From Betaproteobacteria bacterium (GTDB lineage: Bacteria; Acidobacteriota; Terriglobia; Acidiferrales; UBA7541): a stretch of DNA of 32,368 nt. This document shows positions 17,901 to 25,072 of this stretch, piece after piece. Made by a program: the position numbers and the translations under genes. Where the stretch lies: contig CAJCHZ010000061.1 of NCBI GenBank assembly GCA_903970165.1, positions 1 to 32,368 of the forward strand, in the 5' to 3' direction. How positions within the stretch are numbered: the stretch's first letter is position 1; each line of letters opens with the position of its first letter. The notes under the pieces are model-generated. The model saw only the letters and a list, made by a program, of their open reading frames with translations, was not told where the DNA came from and ran no database searches.

Positions 17901-18646
17901 TAGACGACGTTGCCGTGGGCACCGGCGGCGTGAATAACCAAGCTCTATACACGGGTTCCAATGGCCAGCCTCTTCCTATCACCGCCGGAGGACTTACTTC
18001 CTATGGTCAGGGGCAGTGGGCGTCTACGCTGATCACAAATGCATCGAGTGTTGCAGGTGTGATCGTCAGCGGCGGTAATGGGAACGGTAGCGGAGGCGGC
18101 GGTATCAATGTACCGGGTGCCCTGATCGGAGGTTATGGATGTTTTGAATACGAAGCAACTCTCGTTATTTATTGGCTACCAACTGCGGGGCCTTACGCCG
18201 CTACGGCAATACCCGCCGAAACAGCCGGCGACATCGTCTTCTGTTCGGTTGTGCCTAGTCCTTCAGGAAATATCGTTACTGCTGTTGCCTATTCTGCAGG
18301 CGGAACGGTAACAACCCTGACGTACACTGACGTCCTGCAAACAAAAGTATGGGGCTTGCCCGGAATCTGGACGCAAGGTATGACTGCCTCGGTCGACAAC
18401 TTTACGGCCGGTACAATCCCAGCGGTCGCCTCCTCTCTCAACGAAAATTACTGGATGGAGCCTCAACACTTTGTAAGCTTTATTCAACTGGGCTCAATTA
18501 CCTTCGCTGCCCTTCCGCCACCTGGCGGAACTGTCCACGACGGTACCTTGATCTATTGCAAAGACTGCGTTTACGCAAATCCATGCGCGGGCAGCGGGGC
18601 CGGGGCAATCGCCAAACTTTTGAATGGAACATGGGTCTGCAATTGA
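14927..18646 (+). CDS. Large putative lipoprotein with three Ig-like repeats and a phage-fibre-like C-terminus
   Basis: This 1239-residue exported protein has an N-terminus with a hydrophobic segment and a lipobox-like ITGC near residue 29, so it is probably lipid-anchored. Three similar Ig-like (BIG-type) modules of about 95 residues follow at about 42-135, 140-232 and 238-332. Each has SVSP.SAS, then QF.A.VQNDxQxxGVxW, a Cys pair (CSPACGxL), and VPNPAxVxLTATSVxDNTKSA. The middle (about 345-950) is Gly/Asn/Thr-rich and reads like a beta-helix or pectate-lyase-type stalk. A DNFNRANAPIGQNWTV motif near 965 opens a lectin-like (concanavalin-A-type) domain. The C-terminus has a Cys-rich tail (LIYCKDCVYANPC, then LNGTWVC) resembling tails of acidobacterial and phage fibre proteins. 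A surface adhesin or glycan-binding role is likely, with no enzyme motif assignable. The start lacks a strong ribosome-binding site. Codon use looks AT-richer than the flanks. Confidence 0.8.
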   Translation: MGLDSGSTSKKGLAFALSTFALAAAITGCGAALTGGRSTPVSISLSVTPASASVGISQSQQFSVSVQNDAQSKGVNWFLMQSGVACTAECGTLSSAGTYQVTYSAPAKVPNPPTVTLIATSVADTARSASATVTVSTAPPVPISVSIFPTSLSLEVSQTQAFTATVQNDNQNRGVIWNLTQSGNVCSPACGTLSGINPVNYTAPSTVPNPATVILTATSVSDNTKSASAPITIIAQSPPIAVSVSPRSASLQTSESMQFIATVQNDIQNSGVTWTLLQSNKTCSPACGSLPASTSESALYVAPATAPNPAVVTLTATSVADNTKTAAAMIFIGNVSSSGGLPNVGDITSYGARAVTSLLSTPASCVSGSNILNVGSAADFALGDGISVYNCGPTIAVVTPTAPSASSGASATATMLDTPIVPYMGAGQTFKYRLVTRDNKGGLTLPSPISTMTNGNSLGQQKIAVTTATTLGQQMTINLASNGPPNGTKVHLRGTSNSTFDVFGQISSGGGTSSIVLANLPFASQVTVTGGNLYYFNANQLTWTNQSGAVEQIICASRPADLGAYHVIGIAPPNFAIFNDWGATITTPPNPLPPYLNDGVCTATGPTNDYLSDVTITGINGNLVTMSANAGQTTPNGTMNIDVAPALLAAQSTLRAANGGSNTALYIPCVTMSNAVGAFFLTSSIDLSLVSLFNGIEHCGTIIAYETITMEGVWTGTTSDAGLGNSIGPAMVAAGAYPVFYGPNGLNVNNVAFTGNSNCLFIQDGYPNNGGGNTSDMNDLGFACGGYAPITILELNGFQHFFKNLFPNVGPGNAPSFMDTTWAASFYVEGAGNISISNQNQGFGGEFFDYNPTGIAATLQFDSFYVQGSIMPSISTYCTASSEYITSVAQVNDTSPMPYIELDPGPSGGLYYVWLENPYGNVPDPISGVSPVAFYPVAVPLPGYTFPSDYLPDATGNAKFELNSVQVSDNFNRANAPIGQNWTVYQGGFNVVDDVAVGTGGVNNQALYTGSNGQPLPITAGGLTSYGQGQWASTLITNASSVAGVIVSGGNGNGSGGGGINVPGALIGGYGCFEYEATLVIYWLPTAGPYAATAIPAETAGDIVFCSVVPSPSGNIVTAVAYSAGGTVTTLTYTDVLQTKVWGLPGIWTQGMTASVDNFTAGTIPAVASSLNENYWMEPQHFVSFIQLGSITFAALPPPGGTVHDGTLIYCKDCVYANPCAGSGAGAIAKLLNGTWVCN

Positions 18647-18787
18647 TTTGTTCGCGGCAGGTGTCGAATGCTTGTGGAGCAGCAACGGAGCAAGAGAGGA
18701 ATTGCGGCGGACGCACTCTGCGACAAATAGCCGAAAGAAGGTTCGTGCGATTCGCAAAACGAGAATTGCAAGATGCGGGGTCAGCTG

Positions 18788-19849
18788 TTACGCAGGAATA
18801 ATCTTGTTGCGTATCGCGAATCGGATTAAACCTCCTTCCGAATGTATGTTCAAACGCACCATTAGTCTGTGCCGGTGGTTTTCAGCAGTTCTCAGCGCGA
18901 TATTCAGGCAACTAGCAATTTCCTTATTACTTTTGCCTGCGGCGAGAAGTTTCAGCACTTCGCGCTCGCGTGTTGTGAGAGTTGCAACAGGATCATCGAA
19001 TCCTGAGACTGTAATTTGCTCTATGTCCGACGCGTCGTCGACACTCTGCTTGTTTGATTGGAGCATGCTTTCGGCTCGGAAGAGAAGCGCGTGAGGGGGC
19101 TCACCCTTGACGTAATCGGCCCACCCGGCGGCGAATTCCGTCTTATCCTTATCTCCTAATGCAAACCTCACCTGATTTATGCGGCTCACTATCTCCTCGG
19201 CGCTCACGCCGCACTCGGGAAGAAGCACCAGGAATTCTCCGCGGTCGCGATGGATGGCGACGTCTATGACGCGAATGTTGCTTTTCAAGTGTTCCGCAAA
19301 AAGTTGAATTGCTTGATTCCCGAGGGCAGGACCGAGTTTGTTGTCAATATTCCGTACCGCGTCCAAGTCCACACGCAAGATGGATAAGCGCTTGTTATTC
19401 CTTTGTGAGCGCGCCATTTCCTCTAGCAATCTCTGCTGTCCGAAATTGCGATTAAAAAACCCGGTAATATTGTCGCGACCTGAAGATTTCGCGGCGTCCT
19501 GTTGAGCTTCGCCGAGAATGGTTATCTGTTGTCTAACTTTCGCCTCAATTTTGTGGGTCTGAAATTGATGGTAAATGATGAAAAGTCCGAATAGTAAGAT
19601 CAAACCGACCAAGCTGCGGATAGAGAGATTCAGATTCGTGCGATACCATTCTGAGTCCGATTGTTCAGAAACTACCCCTGAAAACGCAAACGACACAATG
19701 CCGAGGACCAAAAAGAAAACTACCGTTACGGCCGTGCCCCACAACCACCACTGGCGATTGGCGATTTTGCGCATGCTTGTTCGAATTGTTTCGATGGATG
19801 ACGCGTCTGAACTTTTCTCTTCCTTCTTAGTTGGGTTATCTTCTTCCAT
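18788..19849 (-). CDS. Membrane protein with degenerate GGDEF-like domain and LuxR-type HTH
   Basis: This 353-residue protein has two membrane spans (about 36-58 and 75-93) with a short outside loop. A domain of diguanylate-cyclase shape follows at about 124-245 (ITGFFNRNFGQQRLLEEMAR, LSILRVDLDAVRNIDNKLG). Its signature reads RDRGEF at 201-206 instead of GGDEF, so catalysis is unlikely and it may be a sensor domain. The C-terminus (291-353) is a LuxR/NarL-type HTH: LTTREREVLKLLAAGKSNKE, IASCLNIALRTAENHRHRLM. A membrane-tethered DNA-binding protein is implied. AAGGAAG lies upstream of the ATG. The preceding minus-strand gene overlaps it by 124 nt in another frame. Confidence 0.88.
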   Translation of the reverse strand: MEEDNPTKKEEKSSDASSIETIRTSMRKIANRQWWLWGTAVTVVFFLVLGIVSFAFSGVVSEQSDSEWYRTNLNLSIRSLVGLILLFGLFIIYHQFQTHKIEAKVRQQITILGEAQQDAAKSSGRDNITGFFNRNFGQQRLLEEMARSQRNNKRLSILRVDLDAVRNIDNKLGPALGNQAIQLFAEHLKSNIRVIDVAIHRDRGEFLVLLPECGVSAEEIVSRINQVRFALGDKDKTEFAAGWADYVKGEPPHALLFRAESMLQSNKQSVDDASDIEQITVSGFDDPVATLTTREREVLKLLAAGKSNKEIASCLNIALRTAENHRHRLMVRLNIHSEGGLIRFAIRNKIIPA

Positions 19850-20475
19850 CCTAATTCTTCCTTTCTGTTTTCGTGAAGCGTATTAAACAGACGTTGGACA
19901 CTTGTGATTTGCTTACCTAATGGAGCGCCTGGCGAGCAAATGGTCGCAGGGTGAAACGCATCCGAGGAGTCGTCCTGGGGTGGTGAACACATTAGCCGAG
20001 CGAGGCCTCGTCGCCCCTCATCATCTTTAGGTTTAAACCCTCTCGGTTGTTTGCCCGCAAACATTAGACACACGTTTAGGGCCCGGTCGACAGACAGTTG
20101 ATACACTTTCTTGATGGCTTCGTTGTTGCATTCATAATCGAGTACAAGAGCCTTGTCTCTTTCGGGCTCGAATACGAGCCGATGTAGCCGGTCAAACCCG
20201 GTCAAATATTCCGTTTTCACCATGGCATCCAGAGCGAAAATAACCAGAATCGATTTTGGCGATTCGATTTTTCGGCATCTATACAACCACGTGGGGTATG
20301 TCGGCATGGATCGTACCGAATTAACAATATCCGTCCCGGTGACGGCGAGCGCCGAGTCTTGGAGCTTTGGTACTAACTGAAACGCCAGATATGCGAGGCC
20401 GGATGCGGTTAAAACCAGGAGCGCCAGGATGGCTACGACGAATGCTCCCATTGCGAGTATGACGAATGGATTCAT
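19726..20475 (-). CDS. Membrane-anchored protein of unknown function, overlapping the LuxR-type gene
   Basis: This 249-residue reading frame has one N-terminal membrane span (about 5-36, AFVVAILALLVLTASGLAYL) followed by a soluble part (VLDYECNNEAIKKVYQLSVD) with no motif I recognise. It probably forms an operon with the GGDEF/LuxR-type gene downstream. The last 41 codons overlap that gene by 124 nt in a different frame and are Arg/Lys-rich, which is unusual for a real overlap. A one-base shift before about 19920 would end the protein at a TAG or TAA near there, so the C-terminus may be an artefact or the result of a frameshift. No strong ribosome-binding site precedes the ATG. Confidence 0.62.
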   Translation of the reverse strand: MNPFVILAMGAFVVAILALLVLTASGLAYLAFQLVPKLQDSALAVTGTDIVNSVRSMPTYPTWLYRCRKIESPKSILVIFALDAMVKTEYLTGFDRLHRLVFEPERDKALVLDYECNNEAIKKVYQLSVDRALNVCLMFAGKQPRGFKPKDDEGRRGLARLMCSPPQDDSSDAFHPATICSPGAPLGKQITSVQRLFNTLHENRKEELGWKKITQLRRKRKVQTRHPSKQFEQACAKSPIASGGCGARP

Positions 20476-20858
20476 AGAACACCGTCTAGTCTTTGAGCTC
20501 GGGATCCAGCGAGCAGTTCGTGCCTGTTGTTAGGGGACTCGGCTGCGAAACTGCGGAGTTCAGCGCAGATTCGAAGATAGAACATTTACCCTCCCTAAAT
20601 ACGCACAATGTTTACCATATATTATAGTCTATAGCAAGCAATGGCCAAAAGCTGCGGAAAAGACTGAGTAATTCCACTCAATTTACAGCTGAGCAGTCCC
20701 GGTTATTGACACGGTTTCAGGTCTTTACGTCGAATGGACTGAGTTATACAACTTACTTTAAAGTTGAGTAGTTTACGTTATTGACATAGAAATGGTTCGG
20801 TCTTACGAAGGCTCCATAAGCGCGATTCGTTTGTAAAAATCGCCTTGGGAGCTTAAAC
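20476..20858. promoter_or_regulatory. Divergent control region between the LuxR-type operon and the HipA-like kinase
   Basis: This 383-nt region without a gene lies between two divergent units and is AT-rich compared with its flanks. It holds two TTGACA hexamers (about 20705-20710 and 20780-20785), each at the same place inside an imperfect repeat listed separately. Only the second has a loosely matching -10 (TACGAA after 17 nt), 53 nt from the HipA-like start codon. Promoter assignment is inference. Confidence 0.5.
20663..20789. repeat. Imperfect ~52-bp direct repeat, period 75 bp
   Basis: Copies at 20663-20714 and 20738-20789 align from ACTGAGT, through GCTGAGCAGT / GTTGAGTAGT, to the shared GTTATTGACA, with scattered mismatches; the similarity weakly continues into GTCTTTACGTCGAA / GTCTTACGAA. 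The shared parts are the ends (ACTGAGT and GTTATTGACA), while the middle is diverged. The repeat lies in the divergent promoter region 70-195 nt upstream of the HipA-like gene, where paired operators would be expected. Confidence 0.72.
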
Positions 20859-21746
20859 ATGCCGACTGTACCCTTTGAGACTCGGGACGCGCGGATCGCG
20901 TTTAATAGGCCGTCTTCAAACGTCAGGGCGTTGAAACAGATTCGTCGAATGCGTGGTGGTAGCCAATCGCACCTGATGAAATGTTCCGACGGAAACTACT
21001 ACGTAGTTAAATTCCAAAACAATCCGCAGCACAAGCGAATTCTCGTTAACGAATTCCTCGGGACGCGTCTAGCTGAAAAGATGGGACTGCCGACAACGCC
21101 ATGCGCCATCGTGCGGGTGTCTGAGACTTTGATCGCTCAAACATCTAATCTGGTCGTGGAGCTGCCCCGCTATCGAGTACCATGTTCAGCCGGATTGCAG
21201 TTCGGCTCCAGATATGTAGGGAACCCCAGCAGCAAGACTCTTCAGACACTTCCGCGATACGAATTGCCCCACGTCTCGAACTCATCGGCATTTGTCGGGA
21301 TGGTTGTATTTGACAAGTGGGTTTGCAATATAGACGGGAGGCAATTCTTATTCGAACTGGGACACAAAGCGTACACGATGGTGGCCATTGACCAAGGGTT
21401 TTGCTTTTACGGGGGCGAGTGGAACTTCCACGATGCCCCCATGTGGGGGTTTTGTTGGGATAAGTCAGTATATCGCGGTGTCAAATCAATAGAGGACTTC
21501 GAGCCTTGGCTGTCCCGGCTCGAAGGATTCAATATGGACACGATAGTGGAGGCGGCAGACGGCATTCCAACAGAGTGGTACGACCACGATGCCTCTGCTT
21601 TGGGGAGACTACTCGAACAATTGAATCGCCGAAGGAAGAAGATTCGTCAGCTGCTTGTCGAGTGGGGTCCCAAATTGCCCTTGATCTTCCCGCACTGGGA
21701 GATGCCAAAACTAACTGTGCCCGTAAGCCTGCGACAAACTGCGTGA
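20859..21746 (+). CDS. HipA-like protein kinase family protein
   Basis: This 295-residue protein matches the short stand-alone HipA-like kinases (I believe Pfam HipA_2) found widely in Acidobacteriota. Visible motifs are GGSQSHLMKCSDGNYYVVKF (Gly-rich loop and ATP-binding Lys), NEFLGTRLAEKMGLP, FDKWVCNIDGRQ in place of the HipA catalytic HxxDRHxxN-like segment, and MVAIDQGFCFYGGEWNF as the metal-binding DFD/DQG-like segment. It lacks the N-terminal HipA domain and has no HipB partner, so it need not be a persistence toxin. A GGGAGC site lies 7 nt before the ATG. It is transcribed divergently from the LuxR-type/membrane gene pair with a repeat-bearing control region between them. Confidence 0.85.
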   Translation: MPTVPFETRDARIAFNRPSSNVRALKQIRRMRGGSQSHLMKCSDGNYYVVKFQNNPQHKRILVNEFLGTRLAEKMGLPTTPCAIVRVSETLIAQTSNLVVELPRYRVPCSAGLQFGSRYVGNPSSKTLQTLPRYELPHVSNSSAFVGMVVFDKWVCNIDGRQFLFELGHKAYTMVAIDQGFCFYGGEWNFHDAPMWGFCWDKSVYRGVKSIEDFEPWLSRLEGFNMDTIVEAADGIPTEWYDHDASALGRLLEQLNRRRKKIRQLLVEWGPKLPLIFPHWEMPKLTVPVSLRQTA

Positions 21747-21911
21747 AGAAAAGAGTCAATATGTTTGGTGAATTAAGCAAAACGGGCTTCCGCAGTTCGT
21801 TGGGGGATGTTCACTGCCCCGTTTCGAGGCCGTCACTGGATATAATTACTAGTAAACATAAACGTTGACTGTTTATGAGTAGGTATGACAGACTCCGCCC
21901 CCTGGAGGCCT

Positions 21912-22215
21912 ATGTACCAACCCATCCTTCGAAGGCCAGTCGCTCCGCGGCTATGGATTGTCGCCACGTTTGGCGGCCTGGCAATCTTCGGATTAGCTCT
22001 ACTCGCCGTCGTATGCCGATGACCTGCCGGACGATTTCACGACGGTCATCTCGATTCGAGCAGGGTATCCGGGAGCTAAAAGGAGCGTGAGCGGTGGGGT
22101 CCCCAGCAATCCTTACTATTCAAGGCAGCCGAACGACCACTTCGACGGGTTACGGTTTTCAACCCCAACCACACCGATAAGGATCGCAGTTGTTGCCTCC
22201 ACACACTTTCCGTAA
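21912..22215 (+). pseudogene. Frameshifted remnant of a small exported protein
   Basis: An ATG at 21912 (GGAGG 3 nt upstream) opens a signal-peptide-like stretch: basic start (PILRRPVAPRLW), then IVATFGGLAIFGLALLAVV, ending at a TGA at 22020-22022. The +1 frame, open from 21997, continues with a good cleavage site and mature sequence (SPSYADDLPDDFTTVISIRA, then GYPGAKRSVSG) to TAA 22213-22215. Joined by one shift between 21994 and 22022, they give an exported protein of about 100 residues. It is either a pseudogene or a consensus error. No family recognised. The rest of 21747-22357 shows no other gene. Confidence 0.5.
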
Positions 22216-22357
22216 TGAGCCCGCTAGAATCAAACGTTTTCAGGCCATTGGAGTTAGCTTAGGGCGAAACAAGATTCGCTGTTCAAAGGCGGCGCACACT
22301 GGCACGAGTGAGGCCTTGACAATTCTTCCTCCTAGGGACGAGAATCAAACCGTAGGC

Positions 22358-22372
22358 GAACAAAAAGCGAAC
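22358..22372 (+). promoter_or_regulatory. LexA-type box, GAAC-N7-GAAC
   Basis: GAAC (22358-22361), seven bases, GAAC (22369-22372) form the direct repeat known for LexA of Alphaproteobacteria. It lies 10 nt before the imuA start codon. A second pair (22404-22407 and 22416-22419) lies inside the coding start but has an 8-nt spacing. SOS control of imuA-imuB-dnaE2 is expected from other bacteria, so the position fits. Whether this host's LexA reads this motif is inference. Confidence 0.6.
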
Positions 22373-22382
22373 ATCGTGACCA

Positions 22383-23453
22383 ATGGCCGCTATCCTTATT
22401 AAGGAACGAAAACTCGAACCAGGTCTCGTCGGACGGGGCCTTGAAGGATTTCAGAGGCGCTCTGCCGCCGAACTGCAACCAAGCGGTGTAACCGAACTTG
22501 ATTCACTTCTGGGCGGTGGCTTTCCCCGGGGTTCATTGGTGGAACTGTGTGGCGACGCTTCCTCCGGGCGCACAAGTCTCGCGTTTTCTTTGCTTGCCCA
22601 AGCTACCGAGCGGCAGGAAGCTTGCGCGTTTGTCGATGTTTCGGATTCTCTTGATCCGTTGTCTCTCGCGGCGGCGGGAGTGGAGCTTTCCCGCTTGCTC
22701 TGGATTCGCTGCGGCGAATCGGAGAGCCGAGAACCGGATTTAACGACATCTTCCTACTTTGGCCCCGCCGGCAAGGAAACGGAGGATATTCGCCGTCCTA
22801 ATTCCGAAGGCAAGAGGCCTATGCATGTAAGCGGCTGGAGACATCCGCGGGAACTGATGCGCGGGGTCGAGCAGGCGATTCCCGTAGTGATGGGAAGCCG
22901 CGCTGCGGGCTCGTCGCAAAAGCCAATTCAGGTCGTGGCTCGTTGTGCGGGGGAACAAGTCGAGAGAGACCGCGAACCGCCACGCAGGGGAATTCGTTCT
23001 CCGCGGCCCTTGCCGAAAGTCGAAAACACTCCGGTTCAAGAAGTACGGCTCCCGGCAAAACACTTGAAGCCGTGGAGACGACTTGAACAAGCACTGAAAA
23101 CGACGGACCTCTTGCTTCACGGCGGCGGGTGGGGAGTGGTGGTGGTTGATCTCGGTGGAATTTCGTGGGTGGACGCGCGGCGAATCAATTTGAGCATGTG
23201 GTTTCGTTTTCGGCGTGCGATCGAGAACACTTCCACCACGTTACTCCTGCTCGGGGAAGAGTCGTGTGCGAAGAGTTGCGCTTCGCTGGTTCTCCGCTGC
23301 CACCGAAAAACGGACAACTGGCAACGTGCCGCGGCAAACATTCCAACCGGGGCTGCGACGCTCGAAGGTTTTGAAGTTCAGGGAGAAGTAAGTCGTTCGC
23401 GAGCAGTTTCGCAATCCGCCGATGCCGCTCGCTGGAAGATACGCACGCCATAG
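22383..23453 (+). CDS. imuA: ImuA-like RecA-fold protein of the SOS mutasome
   Basis: This 356-residue protein is related to RecA/SulA-type ATPases and is the first member of the ImuA-ImuB-DnaE2 error-prone repair complex. It has the typical LDSLLGGGFPRGSLVELCG entry, a Walker A-like loop GDASSGRTS at 57-65, CAFVDVSDSLDPLS, and a Walker B-like strand GVVVVDLGG at about 251-259. A segment of about 110 residues (about 115-225), charged and Pro/Arg-rich with little predicted structure, separates the two halves and is longer than I expect for the family. The ATG at 22383 is the only start in reach, but no ribosome-binding site precedes it. A LexA-type box ends 10 nt upstream. ImuB starts 56 nt after the stop. 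Confidence 0.85.
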   Translation: MAAILIKERKLEPGLVGRGLEGFQRRSAAELQPSGVTELDSLLGGGFPRGSLVELCGDASSGRTSLAFSLLAQATERQEACAFVDVSDSLDPLSLAAAGVELSRLLWIRCGESESREPDLTTSSYFGPAGKETEDIRRPNSEGKRPMHVSGWRHPRELMRGVEQAIPVVMGSRAAGSSQKPIQVVARCAGEQVERDREPPRRGIRSPRPLPKVENTPVQEVRLPAKHLKPWRRLEQALKTTDLLLHGGGWGVVVVDLGGISWVDARRINLSMWFRFRRAIENTSTTLLLLGEESCAKSCASLVLRCHRKTDNWQRAAANIPTGAATLEGFEVQGEVSRSRAVSQSADAARWKIRTP

Positions 23454-23509
23454 GCCGCTAGATCCTCTGGTTTGTTTCCCTTTCCTCTACCAAGTTCAGG
23501 GGACCTTCG

Positions 23510-25072
23510 TTGGCTTTCGCTTGTCTATTCGTTTCCGATTTTCCCGTGCAGGCCGTCATCCGTCTGGAGCCGGAGCTTCGGGGAAAACCTGTGGCGATTC
23601 TTTCTGGCGCTGCTCCCTTGACGAAAGTCTTTGCCGTGAGTCAGGAAGCGCGAGACCTTGGCATTGAAAAAGGAATGACCAAGGTGCAGGTGGAGTCGTT
23701 GCAAGGAATTACCTGGCGATGGAGGTCCGCTGCGCAGGAAGCAACGGCACACGCGGCACTTCTTGACTGCGCATGGACGATTTCGCCGCGCGTTGAAGAT
23801 GCTGAAAAGCGAGAGAAGCAGAATTTTTCGGACACCGTGGTGCTCGACCTCACGGGGTGCGAGAAACTCTTCGGCTCGCCCGATAAAATCGCGCACGATC
23901 TAAAGCGCGTTGCTGCGGAAGTAGGGTTCGCAGTCAATGTTGCCGTGGCAGGAAATCCACAAGCGGCGGTTTGCGCAGCGCATGGTTTCGCCGGTGTCAC
24001 GATCATTCCCGAGGGCGAGGAAAGCTTTCAAATCGGAAAGCTTCCTCTCGAAGCTCTCCGTGTTCCTTTCGAGTTGATCGAGACGTTGCGACGCTGGGGC
24101 GTTCATACGTGTGCGGAATTGTCACGTCTTCCTGAAGTCGCGGTGGTGGAGCGGCTCGGACAGGAAGGTCTTCGTTGGTGGAGGCTGGCTCAGGGAAAGG
24201 GCCATGATTCGCTGATCGCGCAGGACTTTCCTACAACGTTCGAAGAGCATATGGACCTGGATTCGCCGGTGGAATTGCTGGAGCCATTGCTCTTTGTCCT
24301 GAACAGGCTCCTTGAACAACTGTGCGGGCGTTTGCGAATGCACGTTCTGTCCGTCGGAGAAATCAAGGTCACCCTCTCGCTCGAACCAAGGGACTCGCGA
24401 TGCAAAGAGCCGGTTCTGCACATTCGAACGCTGCGGCTTCCCGTGCCCGGAATAGACAGCAAATTATTTCTGAAACTCCTCCAGCTCGATCTTGAGGCCC
24501 ATCCTCCCTCTTTGCCTGTCGTATCTATTCGCATCCTGACGGTTCCCGCGCGGTCGCGCTCGCGACAGCTTGGTTTATTCCTTCCCCTCTCTCCTGATCC
24601 GGAGCGTCTCGAAGTTACGCTGGCGAAAATCCAAAACACGGTAGGAGAAAACCGGGTCGGTGCTCCCGTCTTGCTCGATACCCATGGGCCTCAATCTTTC
24701 CGACAGGCCCGCTTCGTATTACCGGAAATAAAAGACAAGCGCGGAAATGCAGAGAAGCCCGCGACGGTGGCGATGCGCATTTACCGGCCGCCGCTTCCGG
24801 CAACGGTTGAGTTCAAAGAAGGCACACCAGCGTTTCTCGCCTGTGAAGGTGCGAGGAGGCAGATACTCGCGTTCGCCGGACCCTGGAAAAGAAAAGGAGA
24901 CTGGTGGTCGGAAGCATCTTGGGCCCGTGAGGAATGGGATGTCGCGATACATACTCTGCGTCCGAAAGTCCAGACAGAACATGCTTATAAGAGCGAAAAC
25001 GAGACGGCGCTCTATCGCGTGTACAAGGATCTGCGTGCGAAGCGCTGGTTCGTGGAAGGAATTTACGATTGA
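23510..25072 (+). CDS. imuB: ImuB, catalytically inactive Y-family polymerase-like protein
   Basis: This 520-residue protein is the mutasome adaptor that links DnaE2 to the sliding clamp. The N-terminus keeps the Y-family layout (FACLFVSDFPVQAVIRLEPE, ARDLGIEKGMT) but lacks the DxD-type metal-binding acidic residues of active polymerases, as usual for ImuB. A thumb-like HhH region (LRRWGVHTCAELSRLP) and a little-finger-like domain follow. QLGLF at 353-357 fits the beta-clamp-binding consensus. The C-terminal domain ends with the conserved KGDWWSEASWAREEWDV and RWFVEGIYD. The start is TTG at 23510 with AGGGGA 6 nt upstream. The end overlaps dnaE2 by 4 nt (TTGA), a sign of translational coupling. 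Confidence 0.92.
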   Translation: MAFACLFVSDFPVQAVIRLEPELRGKPVAILSGAAPLTKVFAVSQEARDLGIEKGMTKVQVESLQGITWRWRSAAQEATAHAALLDCAWTISPRVEDAEKREKQNFSDTVVLDLTGCEKLFGSPDKIAHDLKRVAAEVGFAVNVAVAGNPQAAVCAAHGFAGVTIIPEGEESFQIGKLPLEALRVPFELIETLRRWGVHTCAELSRLPEVAVVERLGQEGLRWWRLAQGKGHDSLIAQDFPTTFEEHMDLDSPVELLEPLLFVLNRLLEQLCGRLRMHVLSVGEIKVTLSLEPRDSRCKEPVLHIRTLRLPVPGIDSKLFLKLLQLDLEAHPPSLPVVSIRILTVPARSRSRQLGLFLPLSPDPERLEVTLAKIQNTVGENRVGAPVLLDTHGPQSFRQARFVLPEIKDKRGNAEKPATVAMRIYRPPLPATVEFKEGTPAFLACEGARRQILAFAGPWKRKGDWWSEASWAREEWDVAIHTLRPKVQTEHAYKSENETALYRVYKDLRAKRWFVEGIYD

